Shown here: positions 8,815-19,038 of the stretch, one piece after another | Numbering within the stretch: position 1 is the stretch's first letter | Layout: each line of letters begins with the position of its first letter | Source: Flavobacterium sp. | GTDB lineage: Bacteria > Bacteroidota > Bacteroidia > Flavobacteriales > Flavobacteriaceae | Reading direction: 5' to 3' | Assembly (NCBI RefSeq): GCF_027531905.1 | Contig: NZ_JAPZSU010000003.1 | Coordinates: 1 to 64,000 of the forward strand | Length of the DNA stretch: 64,000 nt | Position numbers and translations under genes: made by a program | Notes under the pieces: generated by a model | The model's input: the letters and a program-made list of their open reading frames with translations, nothing else | Told to the model about the DNA's origin: nothing | Database searches by the model: none

Positions 8815-9678
8815 ATGTCATTTATTTTTAAATCTTTAACAAAAGAAACGCTAAACTCCGCAGTTCTTGAAAAATATACTAAACTAAAATTATCTTTATT
8901 TGTTTTTCCTTTTTTACTTTTACTTTCACTTGTGGTTTTTCTTTATAGTGAAAATGCATTAAGTGTTATAAACTATGTTGAGATACAAAAGAATTATTTT
9001 TACGTAATTAATGCTCAATTATCACAATTTCCACATCTTATCTACAATCTTACTCAATTTGGAGATGCCTTAGTCTTTTTTTCACTGTTGACTCCTTTAC
9101 TACTTTATATTCCTAAAATTTGGGAAGCGCTGTTATCTGGTTCAATTGTATCCTTAATGCTATCACGAGTTTTAAAAGGTATGTTTTCTGTTCCAAGACC
9201 TGCATAAATCTATGACGTTACCAGCTTTGAAATCGTTGGCGAGAAATTAATTGGATACAGCAGTTTACCTTCAGGACATTCGATAACCGTTTTTTGCACA
9301 CTAACTGTTCTATTATTCGCATTCGTGCCTAACAAATTTTACACGAAAATTGCTTGGACTACTTTGATTATTTTGCTAGGATCCGCACTTTCATTAACAA
9401 GGGTTGGGGTTGGCGCACATCACCCAATTGATGTTTTCACCGGCGGAATACTTGGTTACATATCAGGACTTTCAGGCATATTCATCAGTGTAAAATATAA
9501 GGCATGGACTTGGATAAACCATAAAAAATACTACCCTATTTTTATCTTACTATTTCTTATTTGTTCTGTTATATTGATTACTAAAATAAATGATAAAAAT
9601 TTATCTATCTTTTATTTTGCCTTAGCCAGTTTACTTTTCTCACTTTATAAAATAATTTATGTTTACATTAAAAAATAA
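8815..9678 (+). pseudogene. PAP2-family lipid phosphatase interrupted by one in-frame TAA
   Basis: A membrane phosphatase of the PAP2 superfamily that would act on lipid A or undecaprenyl pyrophosphate phosphates at the outer face of the inner membrane. The three family motifs lie in one frame: K(x6)RP in KGMFSVPRP, PSGH in SLPSGHS, and R(x5)H(x3)D in LTRVGVGAHHPID. A TAA at 9205-9207 falls just after the first motif. The frame reads on without further damage to 9678, giving 287 codons with the stop counted. Its 3' end overlaps the eptA-like gene by 20 bases, so the two form an operon. It is a recent nonsense mutation, a sequencing error, or less likely readthrough. Confidence 0.85.
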
Positions 9679-11185
9679 TTTAAAATCAACTCACTTTGTC
9701 TTATTAATGAGTTTTTTGAATTTTACATTCTTCCATTTGCCTTTTTTTAAATTTGTATTTAACAATATTGATTACAAAAGCTTTAACGGCATTGTTCTAA
9801 TAATTAGTTTAGTTATTACGGTATTGGTTTTAAATGCTTTGGTTTTTTTATTGTTGCTTTTTGTGTCGCATTACATGACTAAATTAGTCTTAGTGATATT
9901 CTTCTTAATCAACTCGGTTGCTGTATACTTCATAAACACCTATAGTATTATTATTGATGAAAGCATGATTAGTAATATACTCAACACCAATTTAGAAGAG
10001 TCTAATAGTTATTTTTCGATAAAATTGATTTTTTATCTCGTATTCCTAGGCATATTACCAAGTCTCTACATAATTAAAGCTAAAATTATAAATGAATCCA
10101 AAAAGAAAACTCTCATTACTATTGGTTTAACTTTAGTATTCATACTCTCCTTAGTATTTGCAAATGCAAGTAATTGGATGTGGATAGATAAAAACTCAAA
10201 AACACTAGGCGGATTAGCCATGCCTTGGTCATACACTGTCAATATTTCTCTTTTTTACAAACATCAAAAAGAAAAGAACAAAAAAGAAATTTTATTACCC
10301 AATGCAACCATAAAAGATAACACAAAAGCAGTGATTGTTTTAGTAATTGGAGAATCTGCGAGAAGCCAAAATTTTTCGTTATATGGATATAAAAACAACA
10401 CTAATCCATTACTCTCCAAAATACCGAATGTACACCATTTTGAAGCTACATCCACTGCTACGTATACGACTGCTGGTGTAAAAGCAATTTTAGATTATAA
10501 AAATACAGGCGATTTATATGAAATTTTGCCTAACTATTTATTCAGAAATGATATAGAAGTGCTATGGAAATCAACCAATTGGGGCGAACCTCCACTTCAT
10601 ATCAAAAACTATGAAAACAGAGAAATTCTTGCACCACGTTGTAAAGGTGAACAATGCAACTATGATGAAATCCTATTAACAGGACTAAAAGAACAAATTA
10701 AAGCTAGCAAAAAAAATAAAATATTAGTAGTACTTCATACAAGTACAAGTCATGGACCAACTTATAGCAAAAAATACCCCGCTTCATTTGAAACCTTCAA
10801 GCCTGTTTGTAATAGCGTAGAATTAGGAAATTGTACCCAAAAAGAATTAATCAATGCTTATGACAATACTATTGTTTATACCGATTATATCTTATCTCAA
10901 GTAATTGGACAATTAAAAGAATTGAAAGAATACAATAGCTCGATGATTTTTGTTTCAGACCACGGAGAATCACTTGGAGAAAAAAATCTTTACATGCACG
11001 GCATACCTATAGAAATTGCGCCAAAGGAACAATATGAAATCCCTTTTATTGTTTGGGTATCTAATGGATCAAAACAACTGAAACCCCAACAAAAACTAAC
11101 CCAATACCATGTTTTTCATAGTGTACTAAACTTTCTAGGTGTACAAAGTCCAATTTATGATGAACAAATGAACATTTATAAATAA
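9659..11185 (+). CDS. eptA: EptA-type lipid A phosphoethanolamine transferase
   Basis: Transfers phosphoethanolamine from phosphatidylethanolamine to lipid A. Five membrane segments occupy about the first 170 residues, followed by a periplasmic alkaline-phosphatase/sulfatase fold. Metal and active-site blocks are IGESAR (230-235), the presumed nucleophile Thr264 in EATSTATYT, STSHGP and VSDHGESLGE. Two cysteine pairs typical of the family are present (PRCKGEQC and KPVCNSVELGNC), but the pair that normally brackets the nucleophile is missing. The gene overlaps the broken PAP2 gene upstream, fitting joint dephosphorylation and decoration of lipid A. It is 508 residues, a normal length. Confidence 0.88.
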   Translation: MFTLKNNLKSTHFVLLMSFLNFTFFHLPFFKFVFNNIDYKSFNGIVLIISLVITVLVLNALVFLLLLFVSHYMTKLVLVIFFLINSVAVYFINTYSIIIDESMISNILNTNLEESNSYFSIKLIFYLVFLGILPSLYIIKAKIINESKKKTLITIGLTLVFILSLVFANASNWMWIDKNSKTLGGLAMPWSYTVNISLFYKHQKEKNKKEILLPNATIKDNTKAVIVLVIGESARSQNFSLYGYKNNTNPLLSKIPNVHHFEATSTATYTTAGVKAILDYKNTGDLYEILPNYLFRNDIEVLWKSTNWGEPPLHIKNYENREILAPRCKGEQCNYDEILLTGLKEQIKASKKNKILVVLHTSTSHGPTYSKKYPASFETFKPVCNSVELGNCTQKELINAYDNTIVYTDYILSQVIGQLKELKEYNSSMIFVSDHGESLGEKNLYMHGIPIEIAPKEQYEIPFIVWVSNGSKQLKPQQKLTQYHVFHSVLNFLGVQSPIYDEQMNIYK

Positions 11186-11219
11186 TTCAATCTCAAAACA
11201 ATTAATCAAACAAGGCTTT

Positions 11220-11588
11220 CTAATATTGATTTGTAGTCAATAAGACTAAAGTACAAGCTACTTCTTTTTGAATACCATTTAACGTTAACAATTGATACAA
11301 TTCTGGATTTTCTGTGCCTGGATTAAAAATCACTCGTTTAGGTTTAGCTTCAACGATATAATTATAATAATCTCTTTGACGGGCGGGGTTTAAATATAAT
11401 GTAATGGTATCGATATTTTTTAACGGTATCGCTTTGGTTTGTATTTTAACGCCAGCAACTTCACCAGCATTTTGACCTATTGCAATTACAGAATGCCCAT
11501 GATCTACCAACATCATTATTGCTTTGTAGGCGTACTTTTCTGGTTTAGAAGTCGCTCCTAAAACTACTGTCTTTTTATTTTTTGTCAT
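11220..11588 (-). CDS. CoA-binding domain protein
   Basis: A small Rossmann-fold protein of 122 residues, the stand-alone form of the CoA-binding domain of succinyl-CoA synthetase (YccU-like). Visible features are VVLGATSKPEKYAYKA at the N-terminus, a P..R block, and IFNPGTENPEL near the C-terminus. I start it at the ATG at 11588. The 26 upstream codons lack domain character and would cover the candidate promoter. It is convergent with eptA and divergent from marC. The cellular role is unknown. Confidence 0.85.
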   Translation of the reverse strand: MTKNKKTVVLGATSKPEKYAYKAIMMLVDHGHSVIAIGQNAGEVAGVKIQTKAIPLKNIDTITLYLNPARQRDYYNYIVEAKPKRVIFNPGTENPELYQLLTLNGIQKEVACTLVLLTTNQY

Positions 11589-11607
11589 TTTATGAAAATA
11601 TATACCG

Positions 11608-11615
11608 CAAAAGTA
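11608..11615 (-). promoter_or_regulatory. candidate -7 element for the CoA-binding gene
   Basis: The minus strand reads TACTTTTG, an exact TAnnTTTG match, 19 bases before the ATG at 11588. No clear -33 TTTG was found at the usual spacing. Confidence 0.4.
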
Positions 11616-11717
11616 GTCAAAAAATAAGGAAGCGGCTTCACTTTTTACTCTCGAAAATTGTAGCAAAGAAAAAACAATAAATTAACAAACGAGTAAGATT
11701 TATCATTCCGAAAATTG

Positions 11718-11725
11718 TAGCTTTG
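11718..11725 (+). promoter_or_regulatory. candidate -7 element for marC
   Basis: TAGCTTTG matches TAnnTTTG and lies 16 bases before the marC ATG. The 13-base word CGAAAATTGTAGC that overlaps it also occurs once upstream (11652-11664 and 11709-11721). No convincing -33 element was seen. Confidence 0.4.
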
Positions 11726-11741
11726 TGTTAAAATTAAACCT

Positions 11742-12368
11742 ATGGAATTATTCATTTATCTTTTTGCTGCTTTGTTTTCCGTTTTAAACCCAATCGGAAC
11801 AGTCCCAATTTTTGTGGGATTAACGCAAAATGATGCCCAATCAGAACGCAACAGACTTTCGCTTTGGACTGCAATTAATGTATTTATCATTTTAGTAGTT
11901 TCGTATTTAGTTGGACAATATGTACTTACTTTTTTCGGAATAAGTATAGACTCTCTAAGAATCGCTGGTGGAATAGTTATCGTAAGTTCTGGATTCTCCC
12001 TATTGTCTGGAAAATTTAATAAAAAAAGAGGGATTAACAAAAAAATTGAAAATGAAGCCCAACAAAGAAATGATATTGCCTTAACACCTTTAGCTATTCC
12101 AATGCTTGCTGGACCGGGATCAATGTCATTATTAATAGCGTTCTATAATCAACACAAATCTACCAATGAAATTATTATTTCTATAGCCGCTATTCTTGCT
12201 ATTTCAGCAACCATTTATGTTATATTAAGGAGCGCACACTATTTAGCAAAAGCGCTTGGAGCCTCTGGAATTGTTGCCATTTCTCGTATTGTAGGATTTA
12301 TAGTAATCGCCATTGGTATAGAATATATTGTTAGCGCCTTAATCAATATCATTAATGATAATTTTTAG
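11742..12368 (+). CDS. MarC-family integral membrane protein
   Basis: A 208-residue membrane protein of the MarC (UPF0056) family. It has six hydrophobic segments and the family's N-terminal block (LFSVLNPIGTVPIFVGLT), plus TPLAIPMLAGPGSM in the middle. Family members were once linked to antibiotic resistance, but their function is not established. The gene stands alone on the plus strand, and its stop codon lies inside a strong terminator shared with the convergent ctlX gene. Confidence 0.93.
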   Translation: MELFIYLFAALFSVLNPIGTVPIFVGLTQNDAQSERNRLSLWTAINVFIILVVSYLVGQYVLTFFGISIDSLRIAGGIVIVSSGFSLLSGKFNKKRGINKKIENEAQQRNDIALTPLAIPMLAGPGSMSLLIAFYNQHKSTNEIIISIAAILAISATIYVILRSAHYLAKALGASGIVAISRIVGFIVIAIGIEYIVSALINIINDNF

Positions 12369-12417
12369 CCAAAAAAGCCAGTCAAAAATAATTTTTGACT
12401 GGCTTTTTTGGCTAAAA
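12363..12417. terminator. bidirectional terminator between marC and ctlX
   Basis: A perfect inverted repeat of 27 bases per arm around one central base (12363-12389 and 12391-12417). The GC core GCCAGTC/GACTGGC is flanked by A and T runs, so it can terminate both convergent genes. The marC stop codon (12366-12368) is inside the left arm. Confidence 0.93.
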
Positions 12418-12429
12418 TCTCAAATCTCT

Positions 12430-13365
12430 TTAGACTCTAGGCAAGAAAATCTCCGCCATCATGCAGCGTGCACTTCCTCCACCACAAGCCTCAATAGTAT
12501 CCAAACTAGAGCTCAAAATAGTAACATGCTCCTCAAGCTGCGTAATTTGCTTTTTAGTTAATGATTGATGAGCTGCTGCACTCATTACTAAATATCTTCG
12601 CTCATCCGACCCTTTTACTTCGAGCATATTACCTGCGAAATTATTCACTTGTTCTTCACTAATCAAAATCACTTGCTTGTCATCATTTTTCAAGCTATCA
12701 ATTACCATTTTACGCTCTTTTTTATCATCAATGGCATCAGCACAAAGTACAGCAAAAGTTTCTCCCAAACACATCATCACATTGGTGTGATAAATCAACT
12801 TACGCTCTCCATTTACGGTTTGAAAGGCTTCAAAAATTACTGGCGCAAAATCAAAATCTTCGCAAAACTCAATAAATAACTCTTCGTCAGCTCTAGGCGA
12901 AAGCGCGCAATAAGCTTTACCATTTGCACGATCTAGTAACAAACTGCCTGTTCCTTCTAAAAATATGCTATCCCTTTCTGCTTCGGTGTAATCCATTATT
13001 TCATTAATAACAAAACCTTCATCTTCTAAAATATCCAAAATTTCCTCTCTTCGTTCTAAACGACGATTTTCAGCAAACATTGGATATAGAACAACATCTC
13101 CATTTTCGTGAAAAGAAATCCAATTATTTGGAAAAATACTATCCGGAGTATCTGGAGTAAGCGTATCATCTACCACAATTACATTCACTCCTACTGAACG
13201 CAATTTTTTCACAAAAGCATCAAACTCTTCTTGCGCTTTGGCATTTACAGTAGCTGGTAAAAGTCCATCTAAAACTTTTTGGTAATAATTATTTACAGCC
13301 GTTTGCTCATTCATTCTGAAGGCAACTGGGCGAATCATCAAAATAGAGTTGGTCGTTTGTTTCAT
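12430..13365 (-). CDS. ctlX: citrulline utilization hydrolase CtlX-type protein
   Basis: A member of the guanidino-group-modifying (pentein) superfamily, 311 residues, related to arginine deiminase. CtlX proteins are described as hydrolysing citrulline. Visible blocks are FPNNWISFH near residues 80-88, the acidic FLEGTGSLLLD, HTNVMMCLG with the catalytic His, and GGGSARCM with the nucleophile Cys near the C-terminus. It follows, in the same direction, a second superfamily member encoded at 13423-14337, which hints at a shared arginine/citrulline pathway. The substrate is inferred from family resemblance only. Confidence 0.85.
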   Translation of the reverse strand: MKQTTNSILMIRPVAFRMNEQTAVNNYYQKVLDGLLPATVNAKAQEEFDAFVKKLRSVGVNVIVVDDTLTPDTPDSIFPNNWISFHENGDVVLYPMFAENRRLERREEILDILEDEGFVINEIMDYTEAERDSIFLEGTGSLLLDRANGKAYCALSPRADEELFIEFCEDFDFAPVIFEAFQTVNGERKLIYHTNVMMCLGETFAVLCADAIDDKKERKMVIDSLKNDDKQVILISEEQVNNFAGNMLEVKGSDERRYLVMSAAAHQSLTKKQITQLEEHVTILSSSLDTIEACGGGSARCMMAEIFLPRV

Positions 13366-13422
13366 TTCTTTTTGTTGTACTAAATAGACTAAAATAGTCT
13401 GGTTGTTTTTTAAATTATACTT

Positions 13423-14337
13423 TTAATCTCTAATTAATGGTAAGGTTGAGCAACGCAATAATCCTTCTTGTTTAGCTATCTCAGCATATGGAATTTCTTC
13501 GACTATAAAATCGTTACTTCGTAACCAATTATTTAATCTAGTAAAATTTCTTTCAGAAACTACAACATTAGGAGCAATAGAGAATACATTAGAATTCATA
13601 TCATACATTTCGTCTCTTGTTATATGAAATAGATTTTCTTTTCCAAAAAGATTAACCAAAAACAAATAATCTGATTCTTCTCTAAACCCATTTTTATAAA
13701 TGATTCCTTTGTCGTTTCCAACAGGTTGAAAACAGCAATCTAAATGTAATGCATTATCTCGAGCTTCCAACTTTGACTTAACCAAATCAAAATCTTTTAC
13801 TATTTTGTTTGGAAACAATTGTTTAATAAATTCAACCCCTTGCCAATTTGTTCTTGCAGTTATATAATCTTTGTAATCACTTCCTTTATAGGTTCCAATA
13901 AATATATAATCGTTCCAAAGCATAACATCACCTCCTTCAATATGGACTTCTTCTGGAGGCCTAACAACTTTTGAGGGGTTGATTTGATCAATAACATATT
14001 GAATCGCATCTAATTCTCTCTCTCTGTCTGGCAAAATATTCGATTTGATAAAAACATCATCAATAACAAATCCAATATCTCTAGCAAATATTTGATTGTA
14101 ATCTGATATTAATTCTGGCCTGAGAACGGCTACATCATATTTTTGAAAAACAGCATTAAAGGCCTCCATTTCAATAATCATATCTTGTTCAACAGGATAA
14201 GTACCTGCCAAGATATGTTCTAATGATTTTGGATCATAAGCTTCATCTACAGTTGGAATTGATCCATTACTATTTACTAATCCTAAAATAACCTTTCTTA
14301 ATCGCGCAGTTTCATTTCTTACATTTAAATCTAACAT
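13423..14337 (-). CDS. arginine deiminase-related / amidinotransferase-family protein
   Basis: A second pentein-fold enzyme, 304 residues. It has the superfamily blocks FARDIGFVIDD, EEVHIEGGD, a His in ALHLDCCF and a C-terminal nucleophile Cys in LLRCSTLPL. These are compatible with arginine deiminase, dimethylargininase or amidinotransferase chemistry, and I cannot choose among them. It lies between gltA and ctlX on the same strand, 57 bases before ctlX, and is separated from gltA by a terminator. No signal peptide is visible, so it is probably cytoplasmic. Confidence 0.82.
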   Translation of the reverse strand: MLDLNVRNETARLRKVILGLVNSNGSIPTVDEAYDPKSLEHILAGTYPVEQDMIIEMEAFNAVFQKYDVAVLRPELISDYNQIFARDIGFVIDDVFIKSNILPDRERELDAIQYVIDQINPSKVVRPPEEVHIEGGDVMLWNDYIFIGTYKGSDYKDYITARTNWQGVEFIKQLFPNKIVKDFDLVKSKLEARDNALHLDCCFQPVGNDKGIIYKNGFREESDYLFLVNLFGKENLFHITRDEMYDMNSNVFSIAPNVVVSERNFTRLNNWLRSNDFIVEEIPYAEIAKQEGLLRCSTLPLIRD

Positions 14338-14363
14338 TCTAATTTCAAATTATTTTAGAACCA

Positions 14364-14393
14364 AAAAAGCTTCACAAGTTCGTGAAGCTTTTT
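14364..14393 (-). terminator. gltA terminator
   Basis: Two 12-base arms (14364-14375, 14382-14393) pair perfectly around a six-base loop. On the minus strand the stem ends in a T run. It lies just after the gltA stop and before the start of the pentein gene, which must therefore have its own promoter or depend on readthrough. Confidence 0.85.
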
Positions 14394-14403
14394 GCCTTTT
14401 ATT

Positions 14404-15687
14404 TTATCTTTTATCTACAGTCAAAAATTCCCGTAAAGGATAACCAACATAAACTTGTCTTGGGCGACCAATTGGTTCTTTATTTTCTCTCATTTCTTTC
14501 CATTGTGCAATCCAACCTGGCAAACGACCAATAGCAAACATCACGGTAAACATATCAGTAGGAATACCTAAAGCTCTGTATATAATCCCTGAATAGAAAT
14601 CAACATTAGGATACAAACTTCTTGATTTAAAGTAATCATCTTCTAAAGCTGCAACTTCTAACTTTTTAGCAATTTCAAGAATAGGATCTTGAACACCCAA
14701 AGTGGCTAAAACTTCGTCTGCTGCTTTCTTAATAATTCGGGCTCTAGGATCAAAATTCTTATAAACTCTATGACCAAAACCCATTAAACGGAAAGGGTCG
14801 TTTTTATCTTTAGCTTTTGACAAATACTTTTCGGTATCACCTCCATCTTTATGAATTTCTTCAAGCATTTCTAAAACTGCTTGATTAGCTCCTCCATGCA
14901 ATGGCCCCCAAAGAGCTGAAACTCCAGCAGAAATAGACGCAAATAAACCAGCATGAGATGAACCTACCATACGCACAGTTGATGTAGAACAGTTTTGCTC
15001 ATGATCCGCGTGAAGTATAAATAATTTATCTAATGCATTCACTACTACAGAATCTGCACTATAAGGGCCCGTAGGCAATTCAAACATAAGACGCATGAAA
15101 TTCTCTACATATCCTTTCGTATTATCATAATAGTTCAATGGATAGCCCATGCTTTTTCTGTAGGTCCAAGTTGCAATAACAAGGAATTTACCCATTGTCT
15201 TACATACGGCCTCATACATTTCTTTTTCATTTTCTACATTAACTGATTTAGGATTAAAAGCAGTTAAAGCGCTAGTCAAAGCAGACAAAACCCCCATTGG
15301 ATGAGCAGTTTTTGGAAATCCATCAATGATATTCTTCATTTCTTCGTTCACCAAAGTATGCTTGCGAATATCATTTTCAAATTGGATTAATTGCTCTGGA
15401 GTTGGTAATTCACCAAAAATCACTAGATAGGAGACTTCTAAAAAGTGTCCTTTTTCTGCTAAATCTTCAATTGAATACCCTCTATAGCGAAGGATTCCTA
15501 ATTCACCATCTAGAAAAGTAACTTCACTTTTACATGAACCAGAATTTTTATACCCTGGATCAATGGTAATCACTCCTGATAAATCTCTTAATTTACTAAT
15601 ATCAACAGCGCCTTCATTTTCACTTCCTACTATAAACGGAAGCTCAAATTTATTGCCATCAATTTCTAACGTTGCTATTTTTGACAT
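14404..15687 (-). CDS. gltA: citrate synthase (type II)
   Basis: Condenses acetyl-CoA with oxaloacetate to start the citric acid cycle. At 427 residues it has the length of the NADH-sensitive type II Gram-negative enzyme. Visible blocks are GILRYRGYSIEDLAE, LHADHEQNCSTSTVRMVGSS with the first catalytic His, WGPLHGGANQAV with the second, GFGHRVYKNFDPRA, and the Asp-containing NVDFYSGI. It is transcribed alone, with its own terminator and candidate promoters. Confidence 0.97.
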   Translation of the reverse strand: MSKIATLEIDGNKFELPFIVGSENEGAVDISKLRDLSGVITIDPGYKNSGSCKSEVTFLDGELGILRYRGYSIEDLAEKGHFLEVSYLVIFGELPTPEQLIQFENDIRKHTLVNEEMKNIIDGFPKTAHPMGVLSALTSALTAFNPKSVNVENEKEMYEAVCKTMGKFLVIATWTYRKSMGYPLNYYDNTKGYVENFMRLMFELPTGPYSADSVVVNALDKLFILHADHEQNCSTSTVRMVGSSHAGLFASISAGVSALWGPLHGGANQAVLEMLEEIHKDGGDTEKYLSKAKDKNDPFRLMGFGHRVYKNFDPRARIIKKAADEVLATLGVQDPILEIAKKLEVAALEDDYFKSRSLYPNVDFYSGIIYRALGIPTDMFTVMFAIGRLPGWIAQWKEMRENKEPIGRPRQVYVGYPLREFLTVDKR

Positions 15688-15724
15688 AATATTATATATG
15701 GATATATTTAGATTAAATATTTCC

Positions 15725-15773
15725 CAAATCTAATGAATTTAGAACAAATTTAAAAACGAATTCATTCACCAAC
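15725..15773 (-). promoter_or_regulatory. candidate gltA promoter(s)
   Basis: The minus strand has two TAnnTTTG matches upstream of gltA: TAAATTTG at 15745-15752 and TAGATTTG at 15725-15732. A TTG in GTTGG at 15769-15773 lies 17 bases upstream of the first, within the usual spacing range. Which one is used cannot be decided from sequence. Confidence 0.45.
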
Positions 15774-15793
15774 TTGTTAAATGTTTACAAAAA

Positions 15794-15819
15794 AAGCCAT
15801 CTGAATAAACAGATGGCTT
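15794..15819 (-). terminator. eno terminator
   Basis: Perfect 10-base arms AAGCCATCTG and CAGATGGCTT flank a six-base loop, 21 bases beyond the eno stop codon, with a T run on the minus strand. Confidence 0.88.
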
Positions 15820-15840
15820 AAGCAATAAAAAAAGTATTTC

Positions 15841-17169
<1,329 letters not shown>

Positions 17170-17170
17170 T

Positions 17171-17178
17171 CAAAATTA
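17171..17178 (-). promoter_or_regulatory. candidate -7 element for eno
   Basis: TAATTTTG on the minus strand, 37 bases before the eno ATG. A -33 partner is unclear, so this is a weak call. Confidence 0.35.
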
Positions 17179-17244
17179 CGCAAATAAAATGACAATGGTA
17201 AATAAAGAATCTACTATCATTATTAATTTATTAACGATAACGTT

Positions 17245-18354
17245 TTAGCTTTGCGCTTTTGCAATATTCTCAACAAACTGATCAAATAAGTAAGAAGAAT
17301 CATGCGGCCCTGGACTAGCTTCCGGGTGATATTGAACAGAAAAACAATTTTTATTTTTCATTCTCATACCAGCTACAGTTGAATCATTTAAGTGTAAATG
17401 TGTAATTTCCATATCGGGATGTTGCTCTAATTCTTCTTTGTTCACAGCAAAGCCATGATTTTGAGAGGTAATTTCACCTTTCCCACTAATCAAATTGGTC
17501 ACTGGATGATTTATTCCTCTATGACCATTGAACATTTTGTAAGTAGAAATACCGTTCGCAAGCGCAATAACTTGATGTCCTAAACAGATACCAAATAAAG
17601 GTTTGTCAATAGCAATAATTTGTTTTGCCACATTGATAGCACTATGCAGAGGATCCGGATCACCTGGCCCATTAGACAAAAAGAACCCATCAGGATCAAA
17701 AGAATTTAAATCTTCAAAAGTAGCATTATAAGGAAAGACTTTAATGTAACAATCCCTCTTAGCTAAATTTCGTAAAATATTAGTTTTAATACCTAAGTCT
17801 AATGCCGCTATTTTATATTTAGCATTTTCATTACCATAAAAATAAGGTGCTTTAGTAGATACTTTAGAAGCTAATTCTAACCCCTTCATGTCAGGAACTT
17901 TAGATAACGCCACTTTTAATTCTTCAACTGGCGTGCCATCTGTACATATCACTGCATTCATAGCCCCATTTTCTCTAATGTATGCTACAAGTGCCCTAGT
18001 ATCAACATCAGATATACAAATTAAGTTTTGCTTTCTAAAGTAATTTTCAATGCTTTGATCGGCATCTGGTCGTGAATAATTAAAGCTGAAATTTTTACAG
18101 ATTAAGCCAGAAATCTTAATACTATCCGATTCAACTTCTTTATCATTAACACCATAATTTCCGATGTGAGCATTAGTAGCTACCATTAATTGACCAAAAT
18201 AAGACGGATCAGTAAAAATCTCCTGATATCCTGTCATCCCAGTATTAAAACAAACTTCCCCAAAAGCGACTCCGCTAAGACCAATTGATTTACCATAGAA
18301 AATTGTCCCATCACTAAGTAAAAGTAAAGCTTGTTGTCTAGTTGTATATTTCAT
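17245..18354 (-). CDS. carA: carbamoyl-phosphate synthase small subunit
   Basis: The glutaminase subunit that feeds ammonia to CarB for arginine and pyrimidine synthesis. It is 369 residues. The N-terminal domain has FGEVCFNTGMTGYQE. The class I glutamine amidotransferase domain has the oxyanion block LSNGPGDP, the nucleophile Cys in GICLGHQ, and the His/Glu pair in YHPEASPGPHD. carB is not in the window. It lies 157 bases after rplQ, separated by a terminator and preceded by its own promoter. Confidence 0.97.
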   Translation of the reverse strand: MKYTTRQQALLLLSDGTIFYGKSIGLSGVAFGEVCFNTGMTGYQEIFTDPSYFGQLMVATNAHIGNYGVNDKEVESDSIKISGLICKNFSFNYSRPDADQSIENYFRKQNLICISDVDTRALVAYIRENGAMNAVICTDGTPVEELKVALSKVPDMKGLELASKVSTKAPYFYGNENAKYKIAALDLGIKTNILRNLAKRDCYIKVFPYNATFEDLNSFDPDGFFLSNGPGDPDPLHSAINVAKQIIAIDKPLFGICLGHQVIALANGISTYKMFNGHRGINHPVTNLISGKGEITSQNHGFAVNKEELEQHPDMEITHLHLNDSTVAGMRMKNKNCFSVQYHPEASPGPHDSSYLFDQFVENIAKAQS

Positions 18355-18372
18355 ATGTAGTTAAAAATTTTG

Positions 18373-18403
18373 CAAATTTAAAATTTAAAAGAAGGCGAAA
18401 CAA
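18373..18403 (-). promoter_or_regulatory. carA promoter
   Basis: On the minus strand a TTG (18401-18403) is followed after 20 bases by TAAATTTG (18373-18380), a good Bacteroidetes-type promoter that ends 18 bases before the carA ATG. It sits between the rplQ terminator and carA. Confidence 0.6.
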
Positions 18404-18455
18404 TTTAAATGAACAATAAGTAAATTAAAATGTTACGATTTAACAATCAAAAAAA

Positions 18456-18483
18456 AAGGATAAACTATAAATAGCTTATCCTT
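18456..18483 (-). terminator. terminator of the ribosomal operon after rplQ
   Basis: Arms AAGGATAA and TTATCCTT (18456-18463, 18476-18483) flank a 12-base loop, with a long T run on the minus strand. It lies 28 bases beyond the rplQ stop and closes the rplC-to-rplQ transcription unit. Confidence 0.8.
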
Positions 18484-18511
18484 ATTTTTTATCGAATGAT
18501 TATTTTCATAA

Positions 18512-19000
18512 TTATTCAGCAGCTTCTGCGGCTGGCTCAGCACTTTCAGCAGGAGCTTCAACAGCTTCTTCTGTCTTTTTAGCTTTACCACCACGACGGC
18601 TTTTTGCTTTTTTAACTTCTTTTTTACCTCCGTTATAAAGTTCGTTAAAATCAACCAATTCGATCATCGCCATATCAGCGTTATCTCCTAAACGATTCCC
18701 AACTTTAATAATACGAGTATATCCACCTGGTCGGTCTCCAACTTTTGCAGCTACGTCTCTGAACAAGTCAGTTACAGCATACTTGCTACGTAAATAAGAG
18801 AAAACGATACGACGATTGTGAGTTGTATCAGCTTTAGATTTTGTTATAAGCGGCTCAACAAATTGTTTAAGCGCTTTAGCCTTAGCAACAGTAGTGTTAA
18901 TACGTTTGTGCTCAATAAGAGAACAAGCCATATTAGCTAGCATAGATTTTCTATGTGCAGTCTGTCTGCTTAAGTGATTATTTTTTTTTCCGTGTCTCAT
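18512..19000 (-). CDS. rplQ: 50S ribosomal protein L17
   Basis: Large-subunit protein near the exit tunnel. The conserved N-terminus ([20 protein letters not shown]) and the KLFRD-like block [19 protein letters not shown] are clear. At 162 residues it is longer than the E. coli form (127) because of a Lys-rich then Ala/Glu-rich tail of about 40 residues. It is the last gene of the alpha operon, 38 bases after rpoA. Confidence 0.97.
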   Translation of the reverse strand: MRHGKKNNHLSRQTAHRKSMLANMACSLIEHKRINTTVAKAKALKQFVEPLITKSKADTTHNRRIVFSYLRSKYAVTDLFRDVAAKVGDRPGGYTRIIKVGNRLGDNADMAMIELVDFNELYNGGKKEVKKAKSRRGGKAKKTEEAVEAPAESAEPAAEAAE

Positions 19001-19038
19001 TGCTTTATGAATTTAATCACACCTTAAGGTGGATTAGA

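Noticed and set aside
18433..18654. Minus-strand open frame of 73 codons overlapping rplQ
   Set aside because: It is a shadow of the Lys/Ala-rich tail of L17 and runs through the operon terminator.
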